NCBI GenBank assembly: GCA_032622095.1 | Contig: CP136063.1 | Coordinates: 210,043,934 to 210,107,933 of the forward strand | Length of the DNA stretch: 64,000 bases | Reading direction: 5' to 3' | Source of the DNA: Siphonodentalium dalli | Lineage: Eukaryota; Mollusca; Scaphopoda; Gadilida; Siphonodentaliidae | Shown here: piece by piece, positions 29,678 through 39,492 of the stretch | Position numbering within the stretch: the first letter of the stretch is position 1 | Layout: every line of letters begins with the position of its first letter | The notes under the pieces: model-generated | What the model saw: the letters and a program-made list of their open reading frames with translations, nothing else | What the model was told of the DNA's origin: nothing | Databases searched by the model: none | Position numbers and translations under genes: made by a program

Positions 29678-31116
29678 TTTAAATGACCTTTAAAGATGTT
29701 GGTCCAGCCTTGGTAGATTTTCGCCGCCGTCTGTGATGTCCAGTGGATGTTGTCATTCTCCACGTGAAAGTCGCGGGGGGGTATTGCCTGTATGACCTTG
29801 AGGTTCTGTGTCTGACGAGCTTGGCTGTTAATGGCACGCAGAACATCCTGGTCCCTAGAATCTAAACTGAATGAGATATTTATTTCCTGAAAATGAAGTG
29901 TCGCATTAGGAAAAACTTTTCGGAAATTACTAACCATGTTAGTTACCCTGCTTTTAGCTGTGGTGCCTGCTGTTTTGCCTTTGTCGTTGTCTGTCTTCCA
30001 GTCCTCTCGGTTGTTGATGCCAATGTTGATGATGACGTGTCGAGGTGTCTTTTCTGGCTTCGATTTCAGTTTGTGGGCCATGTTGCAGAAATGACCTAAA
30101 TTGCCACCTGGGTAAGAAGCAATACAAACATTTTTGGGAGGATCGACATCGATCCGGGACACATTAGAAGAGCCTAAAATAACAACAGGGTTTTTTATCT
30201 GTTTAGGGAAGGACCAATCCTTCTTAGGGCCAGGTTGACGAAATTTATAAAATTTGGATACCTTAGGTGATGTTGATAATACCTCGGCATACGATGGTGA
30301 TGATGTTGAAATCGCTGGCGATGTCATCGAAGCAATGGAACCAACAGGCGAAGGAGGGCTGGAAGAGATGTGCTTTGGTGGTGTTGTTTTCTTGGCTGGT
30401 GAATTTTGAAGTGATGTATTTGGTGGAGTGGATATGCGTGACGTCCGTGGTTTTGGTGCAGGTCTCTGTGGCTGTGGTGTGGCTTTGACGCGTTTTGGTG
30501 TGGATCTCACAGACGACGACGTTGTCTGATCCCTGGCTGGACTATCCTGAAATTGAAGCTGGCGAGCGATTAGTGGGGGAGGGGAGGGTGACCGACCACG
30601 TTTGTTTGTATGAGTTTGGACGCCAACTCGTGTACCTATCGAGGACTGAAGATTACCACAGATGCTCAAGAACTTTGATTTTGTCTCATTAGTTAATTTG
30701 GTGCCAAAATTCTTCAGTCCCCATTTTAATGCCGTGTCACGTGCTCGGTCGAAGTCAAGGGTTTTAGAAGAAAGAGCCGAAAGAACCTTGACTTCAATTT
30801 CTGATTCCGTTTTCCGATAATAATTTACCAAAGTTTTCATGGAGTTTAAACCCCACTGAAAAGCGTCCGCTTTAAGCGAATTGAAGACATCGTCACAGGG
30901 GAGCACTGGTCGGAATGTCTTCTTTCGCCCTGACTCAACGATGGCCGAAAAGCCTTTCGGAAGGACCTTCTTCTCCAAACGGTCCTGTAAAAAATTAATA
31001 TGGTGCCAAAGTTGTAGAATTTTGTATAGCAACTTTACTAGATTTGAATGGTCTAAATAAGCCTGGTCTTTTTGCCGCTCTGGGCGGTTAGTTTTTCCAC
31101 GTTTAGGTTGAGTCAT
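29674..31116 (-). CDS. Penelope-like ORF1 with SGNH hydrolase domain, unit B
   Basis: Identical 480-residue translation to unit C, with catalytic-block residues S317, N368, D455 and H458 intact and the same CAT TTA AAC TAA end. Confidence 0.85.
   Translation of the reverse strand: MTQPKRGKTNRPERQKDQAYLDHSNLVKLLYKILQLWHHINFLQDRLEKKVLPKGFSAIVESGRKKTFRPVLPCDDVFNSLKADAFQWGLNSMKTLVNYYRKTESEIEVKVLSALSSKTLDFDRARDTALKWGLKNFGTKLTNETKSKFLSICGNLQSSIGTRVGVQTHTNKRGRSPSPPPLIARQLQFQDSPARDQTTSSSVRSTPKRVKATPQPQRPAPKPRTSRISTPPNTSLQNSPAKKTTPPKHISSSPPSPVGSIASMTSPAISTSSPSYAEVLSTSPKVSKFYKFRQPGPKKDWSFPKQIKNPVVILGSSNVSRIDVDPPKNVCIASYPGGNLGHFCNMAHKLKSKPEKTPRHVIINIGINNREDWKTDNDKGKTAGTTAKSRVTNMVSNFRKVFPNATLHFQEINISFSLDSRDQDVLRAINSQARQTQNLKVIQAIPPRDFHVENDNIHWTSQTAAKIYQGWTNIFKGHLN
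29677..29683 (-). promoter_or_regulatory. T TTA AAC slippery heptamer, unit B
   Basis: Same heptamer, same phase and same abutting stop as in unit C. Confidence 0.75.
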
Positions 31117-31236
31117 TTTGATCCAGGACTTGAATTTTGGCTGTGAATAAAGGTAATGATTAGTAACATATAATACACAAAGAACGGAACGCGAAGATAT
31201 ACAATAAAAAAGTACTTAGGAGCGCACTGTCAAGTT

Positions 31237-31274
31237 GCCTCAACGTTTCGGTAGAATTACCTTCTTCAGGAAGC
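31237..31274 (-). ncRNA. Hammerhead ribozyme, unit B
   Basis: Identical to the motif at 26633-26670; predicted cut between 31242 and 31241. Cutting at this and the next site would release a 4604-nt unit RNA. Confidence 0.75.
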
Positions 31275-31914
31275 AAGCTAGGTTCGAATGTTGAGGTTTT
31301 TCCATGGATCTTATATACCCGTGTGAGATAAGCTCCCATTGTGCTCCAGGGTTTCGAGAGACGTGTCAACAGCTATGTTCCTGTTTAAAACAAACAGTGA
31401 AACAATGCATACAAAATGTTTGGCGCCGTCACGACGCCCGTGTTTATTTAAGATCGCGCGTTCTTAATGGGTTGTGTAATGGCTTCCGGAAGCCCCTAAT
31501 CCAAATCCTAGTGACAGTACGCAATTAGACAGTAATACATATGTGTTAAGTAAATAGAAATAAAAGATATCCCTGGCACAGGCGATATATATATTTTGAA
31601 TGTGTGGAGAGCGCGGGCACAGGTCGGAATCCGATTTCTTATGTAATTATTTCTATGGAACTAGCTAAATTTTGTTAGGTTGTGTCGGAAATTGACATAA
31701 ATTTTGTTAGGTTGTGTCAGAAATTGACATAAATTTTGTTAGGTTGTGTCGGAAATTGACATTGAATAATTTGTTGAGCATTGTTGCCATTCAAAGATGG
31801 AACTAGCTAAATTTGTTTGGGTTGTGTCGGAAATTGACATAAAATATTGTGTTGAGCACAAACTAAGGATAATGGTGTTGACATAAGCTAAAAGCTAATT
31901 GAACTGCGTGTTAA

Positions 31915-34281
31915 TCAAGGTCTGAGTCTAGATCGAACGAGCATATCTCTCAAACTGGGATTTTTCTTGTAGGCAATAATAACCCGTTTGTCGAGAGGCT
32001 CGGTCAATTTAGTGTTTAATAATGCAAAGTTTTTTCTGAAAATGTTTGCGATTTCAACATTTCTACGATTGTAGATCAGAGGAAAGCACAAGAAATTTCG
32101 AGAAACACCTTTGTAGTCAATGTTAAGTCCGAACGGAAGATATGTTTTAAGTACGCCCATCCAATGATTTTCGCGTTCTAGGCGTATTGAATCGGTTTGG
32201 TCTTCGTCGGCTAGAATTGGTGTCTGTTCTATTGGCTGAAAGCTGAAATGGGATTTAATGTCATGATTAGATGAGTTGAAATGATCGGAAATTTGCATGT
32301 CGAGTTTTTTGCGAACACTGGAAAGATGATTAGACATTCTAACTTTGAGAGAGGTTTTTGTTTGTCCAACATATTGTATACGGCATCTTTTGCATGTGAT
32401 TAAGTAAATTACATTTTTAGAATCACAATTAAGTTCGCTATGCATTTGATACGATATGCGTGTTTGTTCGCTGGTGAAAGTGTTACTAGTATTGATATAT
32501 CCTATTGTATTGATGTAACATCGTTTTTTGTGACAAAATGAGGCTGAACCATTACCCAACACCGGCCGGTTGTGCCGTATCCTTGTTGGTTCAGTCGATG
32601 TTGGGTCATGGCGTGACGAGTTCAATTCTCTGAGAGTTTCGGACTTTACTTGGCGCAGTAATCTACTAGAGTAGCCGCGCGGTCGTAAAGCCTGGAAAAG
32701 CACTGAACAAGCTTGATTTAGGTCGCTTCTGTTCGTGCAGTTCCGGTGATATCGAATGATTTGAGATTTAATCAATCCATTGAAAAGTTTTGGCGGATGG
32801 AAAGATTTACGATGAAGTAGCTGGTGAGAATCCGTTGGTTTCGTAAAAAGTTTTGTATCTAAAATGTTGCATGATGTAAATTGTGGGCCCTTAAATATTG
32901 TTAAATCAAGGAAATCAATGCTGGTTTGCGATATTGATTCTTTGAGTTTGATTGATTCGTCATGACTGTTCAAGATGTCCAAGAACACCCTAAACTCATC
33001 CAGACCATGAGTCCAAATGATAAATATGTCGTCCAAGAATCTATAATAGGCTAATGGTTGTTTATCAGATTTGGCCAGGGCGCCTTTCTCCCACTCTGCA
33101 ACAAAAATTGAGGCAAAATTAGGACTAAACTTCTTGCCCATACTGCAGCCGGAGACCTGTAAATAATATCGTCCATTAAATTCAAAGTCATTCCCTTTAA
33201 GAGAAAGTTCTAATAATTGAAGTAGTTCATCTCCAGGTCTATGAGGATCATGGTGGAAATCAAATGCATTCTTAATTGACTTTAATCCGGCATCGATTCC
33301 AATATTTGTATACATAGATTCCACGTCGAGACTAATTAGGTAAGCAGAAGATGGAACTTCAATTTTCGACAATTTAATGAGGAAGTCCTCCGTGTCTTTT
33401 AGATAGCTCGGATGGCGGGTAGCAATTGGTTTCAAATAGAAATCAATAAACTCCGAAATGTGGTACGACTCCGAAGCCACGTCGCTGATGATGGGGCGAC
33501 CGGGTGGTGTGTATGGATTAGTCCAACAGCTCAAAGGTTTGTGTATTTTAGGTAGCAAATAAAATGTCCTATTATTGGATTCAGGTTTTGCAATTAGATA
33601 CTGAACATGTTTTTTCTTTAAAACGTCCTGGTCCAGCAAGCTTTTGAGAATGAGATTGAATTTTAAAACATTGGATTTCCAAATTGGCTCATCCAATGGT
33701 TTGTAATATTTAGTGTTGCTTAATTGGCGCGTCGCTTCTAGAATGTAATTTTCTTTAGACATGATGACGAGCGAGCTGCCTTTGTCACAAGGTTTGATTA
33801 CAATGTTTTTATTGCTGCGAAGAGTTTTTAGTGCAGTTCTTTCAACTTTAGTGAGGTTATCCTCGTTGTGAAATTTTGGTAAATTTGTGATGTCGGTTTT
33901 GACTAAGCCAGCGACCTCGGGAATGGAGTGGTCAATCTGGCGATCAGAGGGGGTCCATATCGAAGGTTCTTTAAATTGATCTTTTAAACCTGTCGAATTG
34001 CGAAAGAAATCAGCCATAGCTGTTACTTCCCTAAATTGCATGCTTGCTGGACCGCCGTTCATTTCCATGGCATACATAGAGTCTGGTAAAACCAATGTTC
34101 CATCCTCCGTCTCAACAACATGTGGTGTTTCTTTGAGATCGGGTGGGGTAGGAACAAAGGTTAGACCATACCTAAGTATTGATTTCTCACCAGCGCTCAG
34201 GGAAAGGTCGGGTACAAGATTGACTATCTCGGTGCCGAGACCGACTCTTTCCGCATGGCTGATGCCCTTCTGAGGAATTAG
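31915..34281 (-). CDS. Penelope-like RT/GIY-YIG ORF2, unit A (most 5' unit)
   Basis: Same 788-codon frame as unit C at +9208, with an identical translation and intact motifs. The TTG is at 34095. Confidence 0.92.
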   Translation of the reverse strand, partial: LIPQKGISHAERVGLGTEIVNLVPDLSLSAGEKSILRYGLTFVPTPPDLKETPHVVETEDGTLVLPDSMYAMEMNGGPASMQFREVTAMADFFRNSTGLKDQFKEPSIWTPSDRQIDHSIPEVAGLVKTDITNLPKFHNEDNLTKVERTALKTLRSNKNIVIKPCDKGSSLVIMSKENYILEATRQLSNTKYYKPLDEPIWKSNVLKFNLILKSLLDQDVLKKKHVQYLIAKPESNNRTFYLLPKIHKPLSCWTNPYTPPGRPIISDVASESYHISEFIDFYLKPIATRHPSYLKDTEDFLIKLSKIEVPSSAYLISLDVESMYTNIGIDAGLKSIKNAFDFHHDPHRPGDELLQLLELSLKGNDFEFNGRYYLQVSGCSMGKKFSPNFASIFVAEWEKGALAKSDKQPLAYYRFLDDIFIIWTHGLDEFRVFLDILNSHDESIKLKESISQTSIDFLDLTIFKGPQFTSCNILDTKLFTKPTDSHQLLHRKSFHPPKLFNGLIKSQIIRYHRNCTNRSDLNQACSVLFQALRPRGYSSRLLRQVKSETLRELNSSRHDPTSTEPTRIRHNRPVLGNGSASFCHKKRCYINTIGYINTSNTFTSEQTRISYQMHSELNCDSKNVIYLITCKRCRIQYVGQTKTSLKVRMSNHLSSVRKKLDMQISDHFNSSNHDIKSHFSFQPIEQTPILADEDQTDSIRLERENHWMGVLKTYLPFGLNIDYKGVSRNFLCFPLIYNRRNVEIANIFRKNFALLNTKLTEPLDKRVIIAYKKNPSLRDMLVRSRLRP

Positions 34282-35720
34282 TTTAAATGACCTTTAAAGA
34301 TGTTGGTCCAGCCTTGGTAGATTTTCGCCGCCGTCTGTGATGTCCAGTGGATGTTGTCATTCTCCACGTGAAAGTCGCGGGGGGGTATTGCCTGTATGAC
34401 CTTGAGGTTCTGTGTCTGACGAGCTTGGCTGTTAATGGCACGCAGAACATCCTGGTCCCTAGAATCTAAACTGAATGAGATATTTATTTCCTGAAAATGA
34501 AGTGTCGCATTAGGAAAAACTTTTCGGAAATTACTAACCATGTTAGTTACCCTGCTTTTAGCTGTGGTGCCTGCTGTTTTGCCTTTGTCGTTGTCTGTCT
34601 TCCAGTCCTCTCGGTTGTTGATGCCAATGTTGATGATGACGTGTCGAGGTGTCTTTTCTGGCTTCGATTTCAGTTTGTGGGCCATGTTGCAGAAATGACC
34701 TAAATTGCCACCTGGGTAAGAAGCAATACAAACATTTTTGGGAGGATCGACATCGATCCGGGACACATTAGAAGAGCCTAAAATAACAACAGGGTTTTTT
34801 ATCTGTTTAGGGAAGGACCAATCCTTCTTAGGGCCAGGTTGACGAAATTTATAAAATTTGGATACCTTAGGTGATGTTGATAATACCTCGGCATACGATG
34901 GTGATGATGTTGAAATCGCTGGCGATGTCATCGAAGCAATGGAACCAACAGGCGAAGGAGGGCTGGAAGAGATGTGCTTTGGTGGTGTTGTTTTCTTGGC
35001 TGGTGAATTTTGAAGTGATGTATTTGGTGGAGTGGATATGCGTGACGTCCGTGGTTTTGGTGCAGGTCTCTGTGGCTGTGGTGTGGCTTTGACGCGTTTT
35101 GGTGTGGATCTCACAGACGACGACGTTGTCTGATCCCTGGCTGGACTATCCTGAAATTGAAGCTGGCGAGCGATTAGTGGGGGAGGGGAGGGTGACCGAC
35201 CACGTTTGTTTGTATGAGTTTGGACGCCAACTCGTGTACCTATCGAGGACTGAAGATTACCACAGATGCTCAAGAACTTTGATTTTGTCTCATTAGTTAA
35301 TTTGGTGCCAAAATTCTTCAGTCCCCATTTTAATGCCGTGTCACGTGCTCGGTCGAAGTCAAGGGTTTTAGAAGAAAGAGCCGAAAGAACCTTGACTTCA
35401 ATTTCTGATTCCGTTTTCCGATAATAATTTACCAAAGTTTTCATGGAGTTTAAACCCCACTGAAAAGCGTCCGCTTTAAGCGAATTGAAGACATCGTCAC
35501 AGGGGAGCACTGGTCGGAATGTCTTCTTTCGCCCTGACTCAACGATGGCCGAAAAGCCTTTCGGAAGGACCTTCTTCTCCAAACGGTCCTGTAAAAAATT
35601 AATATGGTGCCAAAGTTGTAGAATTTTGTATAGCAACTTTACTAGATTTGAATGGTCTAAATAAGCCTGGTCTTTTTGCCGCTCTGGGCGGTTAGTTTTT
35701 CCACGTTTAGGTTGAGTCAT
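34278..35720 (-). CDS. Penelope-like ORF1 with SGNH hydrolase domain, unit A
   Basis: Identical 480-residue translation to units B and C. This is the first complete ORF1 downstream of the partial 5' unit. Confidence 0.85.
   Translation of the reverse strand: MTQPKRGKTNRPERQKDQAYLDHSNLVKLLYKILQLWHHINFLQDRLEKKVLPKGFSAIVESGRKKTFRPVLPCDDVFNSLKADAFQWGLNSMKTLVNYYRKTESEIEVKVLSALSSKTLDFDRARDTALKWGLKNFGTKLTNETKSKFLSICGNLQSSIGTRVGVQTHTNKRGRSPSPPPLIARQLQFQDSPARDQTTSSSVRSTPKRVKATPQPQRPAPKPRTSRISTPPNTSLQNSPAKKTTPPKHISSSPPSPVGSIASMTSPAISTSSPSYAEVLSTSPKVSKFYKFRQPGPKKDWSFPKQIKNPVVILGSSNVSRIDVDPPKNVCIASYPGGNLGHFCNMAHKLKSKPEKTPRHVIINIGINNREDWKTDNDKGKTAGTTAKSRVTNMVSNFRKVFPNATLHFQEINISFSLDSRDQDVLRAINSQARQTQNLKVIQAIPPRDFHVENDNIHWTSQTAAKIYQGWTNIFKGHLN
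34281..34287 (-). promoter_or_regulatory. T TTA AAC slippery heptamer, unit A
   Basis: Same heptamer and phase as in the other two units. Confidence 0.75.
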
Positions 35721-35840
35721 TTTGATCCAGGACTTGAATTTTGGCTGTGAATAAAGGTAATGATTAGTAACATATAATACACAAAGAACGGAACGCGAAG
35801 ATATACAATAAAAAAGTACTTAGGAGCGCACTGTCAAGTT

Positions 35841-35878
35841 GCCTCAACGTTTCGGTAGAATTACCTTCTTCAGGAAGC
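35841..35878 (-). ncRNA. Hammerhead ribozyme, unit A
   Basis: Identical to the motif at 26633-26670. It separates the partial 5' unit from the first complete ORF pair. Confidence 0.75.
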
Positions 35879-36518
35879 AAGCTAGGTTCGAATGTTGAGG
35901 TTTTTCCATGGATCTTATATACCCGTGTGAGATAAGCTCCCATTGTGCTCCAGGGTTTCGAGAGACGTGTCAACAGCTATGTTCCTGTTTAAAACAAACA
36001 GTGAAACAATGCATACAAAATGTTTGGCGCCGTCACGACGCCCGTGTTTATTTAAGATCGCGCGTTCTTAATGGGTTGTGTAATGGCTTCCGGAAGCCCC
36101 TAATCCAAATCCTAGTGACAGTACGCAATTAGACAGTAATACATATGTGTTAAGTAAATAGAAATAAAAGATATCCCTGGCACAGGCGATATATATATTT
36201 TGAATGTGTGGAGAGCGCGGGCACAGGTCGGAATCCGATTTCTTATGTAATTATTTCTATGGAACTAGCTAAATTTTGTTAGGTTGTGTCGGAAATTGAC
36301 ATAAATTTTGTTAGGTTGTGTCAGAAATTGACATAAATTTTGTTAGGTTGTGTCGGAAATTGACATTGAATAATTTGTTGAGCATTGTTGCCATTCAAAG
36401 ATGGAACTAGCTAAATTTGTTTGGGTTGTGTCGGAAATTGACATAAAATATTGTGTTGAGCACAAACTAAGGATAATGGTGTTGACATAAGCTAAAAGCT
36501 AATTGAACTGCGTGTTAA

Positions 36519-36630
36519 TCAAGGTCTGAGTCTAGATCGAACGAGCATATCTCTCAAACTGGGATTTTTCTTGTAGGCAATAATAACCCGTTTGTCGAGA
36601 GGCTCGGTCAATTTAGTGTTTAATAATGCA
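36519..36630 (-). pseudogene. 3' end fragment of Penelope-like ORF2 (partial unit)
   Basis: The last about 37 codons of the RT ORF, equal to 22707-22818, cut off at the array boundary where the target duplication begins. Together with the noncoding sequence to about 36199, it forms a 432-bp terminal direct repeat with the other end of the array. Confidence 0.85.
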
Positions 36631-36683
36631 GACAAACATACATACAGACAGAGGTCTTCAAAATATATATGAGATATATATAT
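36631..36683. repeat. Right target duplication of the Penelope-like array
   Basis: Copy of 22334-22386. It is the 5' edge of the interrupted Helitron-like element, followed by a long TA repeat. Confidence 0.8.
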
Positions 36684-36695
36684 ATATATATATAG

Positions 36696-36769
<74 letters not shown>

Positions 36770-37131
36770 ATGTCCTTTATATACTCGAAAACGGCTCGAC
36801 CGATTGAGCCCAAACTTCCTCTCCAAGGGAAGTGTCATCGCACAGATTATGAGAACGTCCGAGCACTCCTTCACCCTTCGCCCTGCCACCGTCGTTGGAA
36901 TTGATGGGTTAAATGGTCTCTTTGATGTGTGTGACCAGATGAAGGAAGGACAACTCTAAATTCACACAATGTATTGACTACGTTATTTGTTATGTATGGT
37001 CAACTCGGGGCGGGGAATATTTTTGTCGGGTTATTTTTGTCGTGCCTGTATGGGGTTACTTTGAAAAAAAAAATTAATGGATCGACCAAAGCCATGGGAC
37101 CAATCCCGCCAGTGGAGGGCAAATCTGCTAG
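36684..37131 (+). mobile_element. Helitron-like short element with TA/TG microsatellite
   Basis: About 85 bases of TA repeat and a TG run, then family modules (CGAAAACGGCTCGACCGATT) and the terminal hairpin CCCGCCAGTGGAGGG with CTAG at 37128-37131. The 5' end is hidden in the microsatellite. The frames at 36620-36904 are microsatellite artefacts. Confidence 0.55.
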
Positions 37132-37902
37132 TCTCATATATATTTTTGAAGACCTCTGTCTGTCTGTATGTCCTTTATAGAATCGAAAACGGGTTGACCG
37201 ATCGAGACCAAACTTCCTATCTAAAGGTAAAATCCCACGGTAATCGTCGACGTCGCATTTTGGACAAGCTCTGAGCACCGATTCTCCACTCCCAATCATC
37301 AAAATCACCGCAAACGCCACTTCGGGGGTTAAGGCATCAACGATCTTTATATTGACCATATTCGGAGGTGTTAAGGATGAACGCTCTTTATTACAATCGA
37401 AGCTGCTAAACGGCTACACAAGCGTAAAATACGGATGCAAAACGAAACGCGGAATGCAATTATCTCGATTAAGAAGGCAGAATGGGTTGTTGTGTCATAT
37501 ATGTCCTAGGAACAGGGGAATTTTTCATCGGGTCAGTCTTTGAGGGACGGGTACCATGAATTAATTCATGAAAAACAAAAAATGCGTGTTGTGCTGTCGT
37601 TTCGACCGATCGGGACGAAACTTGGTACGTGTGTGTAGTTTGATCAGGCGGTCGTCCTTGTCGTATTGGCGAGCCCGTGCGACGCCCATGCAGCGCATGC
37701 GCAGACGAGATCTCGGGTGGAGCTATCGACTTGAAATTTGCTATGTGAATGTATCTTGCCCCGGATACGATTTTTATCGGGTCGCCGAGCCCGTGCGACG
37801 CAAGCTTCGCGCATGCGCAGACCAGATCTCGGAAACGGGTGGAGCTATCGACTTGAAATTTGGTTTTTGAATAGCCCGGACAACGTCGGGCTCATGGGCT
37901 AG
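37132..37902 (+). mobile_element. Helitron-like short element with two 122-bp repeat units
   Basis: Begins TCTCATATATATTTTTGAAG at a CTAG junction. Ends with AGCCCGGACAACGTCGGGCT hairpin, CATGGG and CTAG at 37899-37902. It combines a body of the GCCAGTGGCG-ending type with the 3' end of the satellite-bearing type, so it is a chimera of the two subfamilies. Confidence 0.6.
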
Positions 37903-38404
37903 TCTACTATATATTTTGAGAACTACGGAATATATATATATATGTATATCCTTTATAGACTCGAAAACGGCTCGACCAATTGAGCCCAAACTTGGTATCT
38001 AAGGGTAAAAAAGCCACGGGGAGTGTAATCGGACCATTCGCGAGCCCGTGCGTCCACTCATTCACACATCGCCCTGCCATAAGACTGTTTTTGTGTCCAG
38101 ACATGTAATGTATTACCCGATGCAGGAAGGACAACTCTAAATTCATACAACGTATTGAACGTTGGGATATCGTACGACCGTCTCGGAAACTGGGGATTTC
38201 GTACCTCAGGTGACCTTGACCTTGAAACGGGTACCCAGAAATGACCTTGGGCGATATCTCGGTCGTCAGCGGTGACATCGACGTGAAATTTCTTATGTAA
38301 GATTAACTCGGGACTGGCAATATTTTTGTCGGGTGAAAAACAAAAATGAATGGATCGACCAAAGCCATGGGAGCAATGCCGCCAGTGGCGGGCTAATCTG
38401 CTAG
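37903..38404 (+). mobile_element. Helitron-like short element (502 bp)
   Basis: TCTACTATATATTTTGAGAA start, CCGCCAGTGGCGG hairpin and CTAG at 38401-38404. Contains GACCTTGACCTTGAAACGGG and GATATCTCGGTCGTCAGCGG modules seen in several other copies. Confidence 0.65.
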
Positions 38405-39003
38405 TCTACTATATATTTTGAGACTTACGTATATATATATATATATATCCGTATACATTTATAGGCTCGAAAACGGCTCGACCGATTGAGCCCAAACGTG
38501 CTATACAAGGATAAAAAGCCACGAGAAGTGTCATCGCACCGCTTCTGAGAACGTCCGAGCACTCCTTCAACCCTCGCCCTGCCACCGTCGTTGGAACTGA
38601 CGGGTTAACGATCAATGATTAAAGAGCGTTCGTATCTGCGGTGTCGTTGTTAAAGAGCGTTTATACACACGAGTATAATTACACCGTCTCGGAAACTGTG
38701 GATATCGAGACGAAATTTCGTACTTAGGGCTTCCAAGGGACGGGGGAGATTTTCGTCGGGTCAGTTTGTCCGCCTAGTGTGACCTTGACCTTGAAACGGG
38801 TACCCACAAATTACCTTGGGCGATATCTCGGTCGTCAGCGGTGACATCGACGTGAAATTTGTCATGTATGCCTTGTATGGTCAACTCGGGACGTATTTTT
38901 GTTGTATTATTTTGTCGTGCCTTTACGGGGTTACCTTGAAAACAAATTAATGGATCAACCAAGCCATGGGACCAATCCCGCCAGTGGCGGGCTAATCTGC
39001 TAG
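38405..39003 (+). mobile_element. Helitron-like short element (599 bp)
   Basis: TCTACTATATATTTTGAGAC start and hairpin plus CTAG at 39000-39003. Same module order as the previous unit, with a GAGCGTTCGTATCTGCGG stretch added. Confidence 0.65.
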
Positions 39004-39029
39004 TCTATACTATATATTTTGAGACTTCC

Positions 39030-39065
<36 letters not shown>

Positions 39066-39492
39066 TATAGAATCGAAAACGACTGCACCCATCGAGCTCA
39101 AATTTCGTATGTAAGTGTTTTGGAGAAGCTCAGAGCACCGTTTCTCCCTTCCCAATCATCAAAATCACCGCAATCGGCACTTCGGGGTTAATAGCGTTGA
39201 TATTTAATGAGCGTTTGTTTTTGACGCATCGCTATAAAGAGCGTTTGTTTACCATTCAACGTTATTAGTATCTGCAGAGAGATATACGCGATTTTGAGTG
39301 GTTTCCTATGCGGGGAGCCATAGTGGATGCCATAGTACTCTTACAACATTTCTGCAATAGAGTGTTCAGCATCATTGTTATAGTATTAGGTCAGGGCTTA
39401 GGGGGTAGTTAGTGTGGATATAGGCATAATGCTTCTCAGAAATCCCGGCAGACGAGATCTCGGAAACGGGTGGAGCTATCGACTTAAAATTT
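39004..39492 (+). mobile_element. Helitron-like short element, 3' truncated
   Basis: Starts TCTATACTATATATTTTGAG and contains a TG microsatellite. It loses the family end near 39492 after a fragment of the 122-bp unit (GAGATCTCGGAAACGGGTGG), where the hairpin-headed repeat block begins. Confidence 0.5.

Larger units (their letters stand above)
22376..36630 (-). mobile_element. Tandem Penelope-like retroelement array: three 4604-bp units plus a 432-bp partial unit
   Basis: ORF pairs recur at an exact offset of 4604 bases, with identical translations in every frame examined. On the minus strand the array starts with a partial unit (36630 to about 36199, the 3' end of the RT ORF plus noncoding). 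Three complete units follow: hammerhead, ORF1, ORF2, and 3' noncoding region with 32-bp repeats. Partial-plus-complete tandem organisation, a C-terminal GIY-YIG nuclease on the RT, and hammerhead motifs in the repeat are hallmarks of Penelope-like elements. It inserted into the 5' edge of a Helitron-like element. Total identity may mean very recent amplification or an assembly issue. Confidence 0.9.

Noticed and set aside
36620-36904. Frames of about 90 codons with long IYIYIY or CVCVCV tracts
   Set aside because: Translated TA/TG microsatellite.
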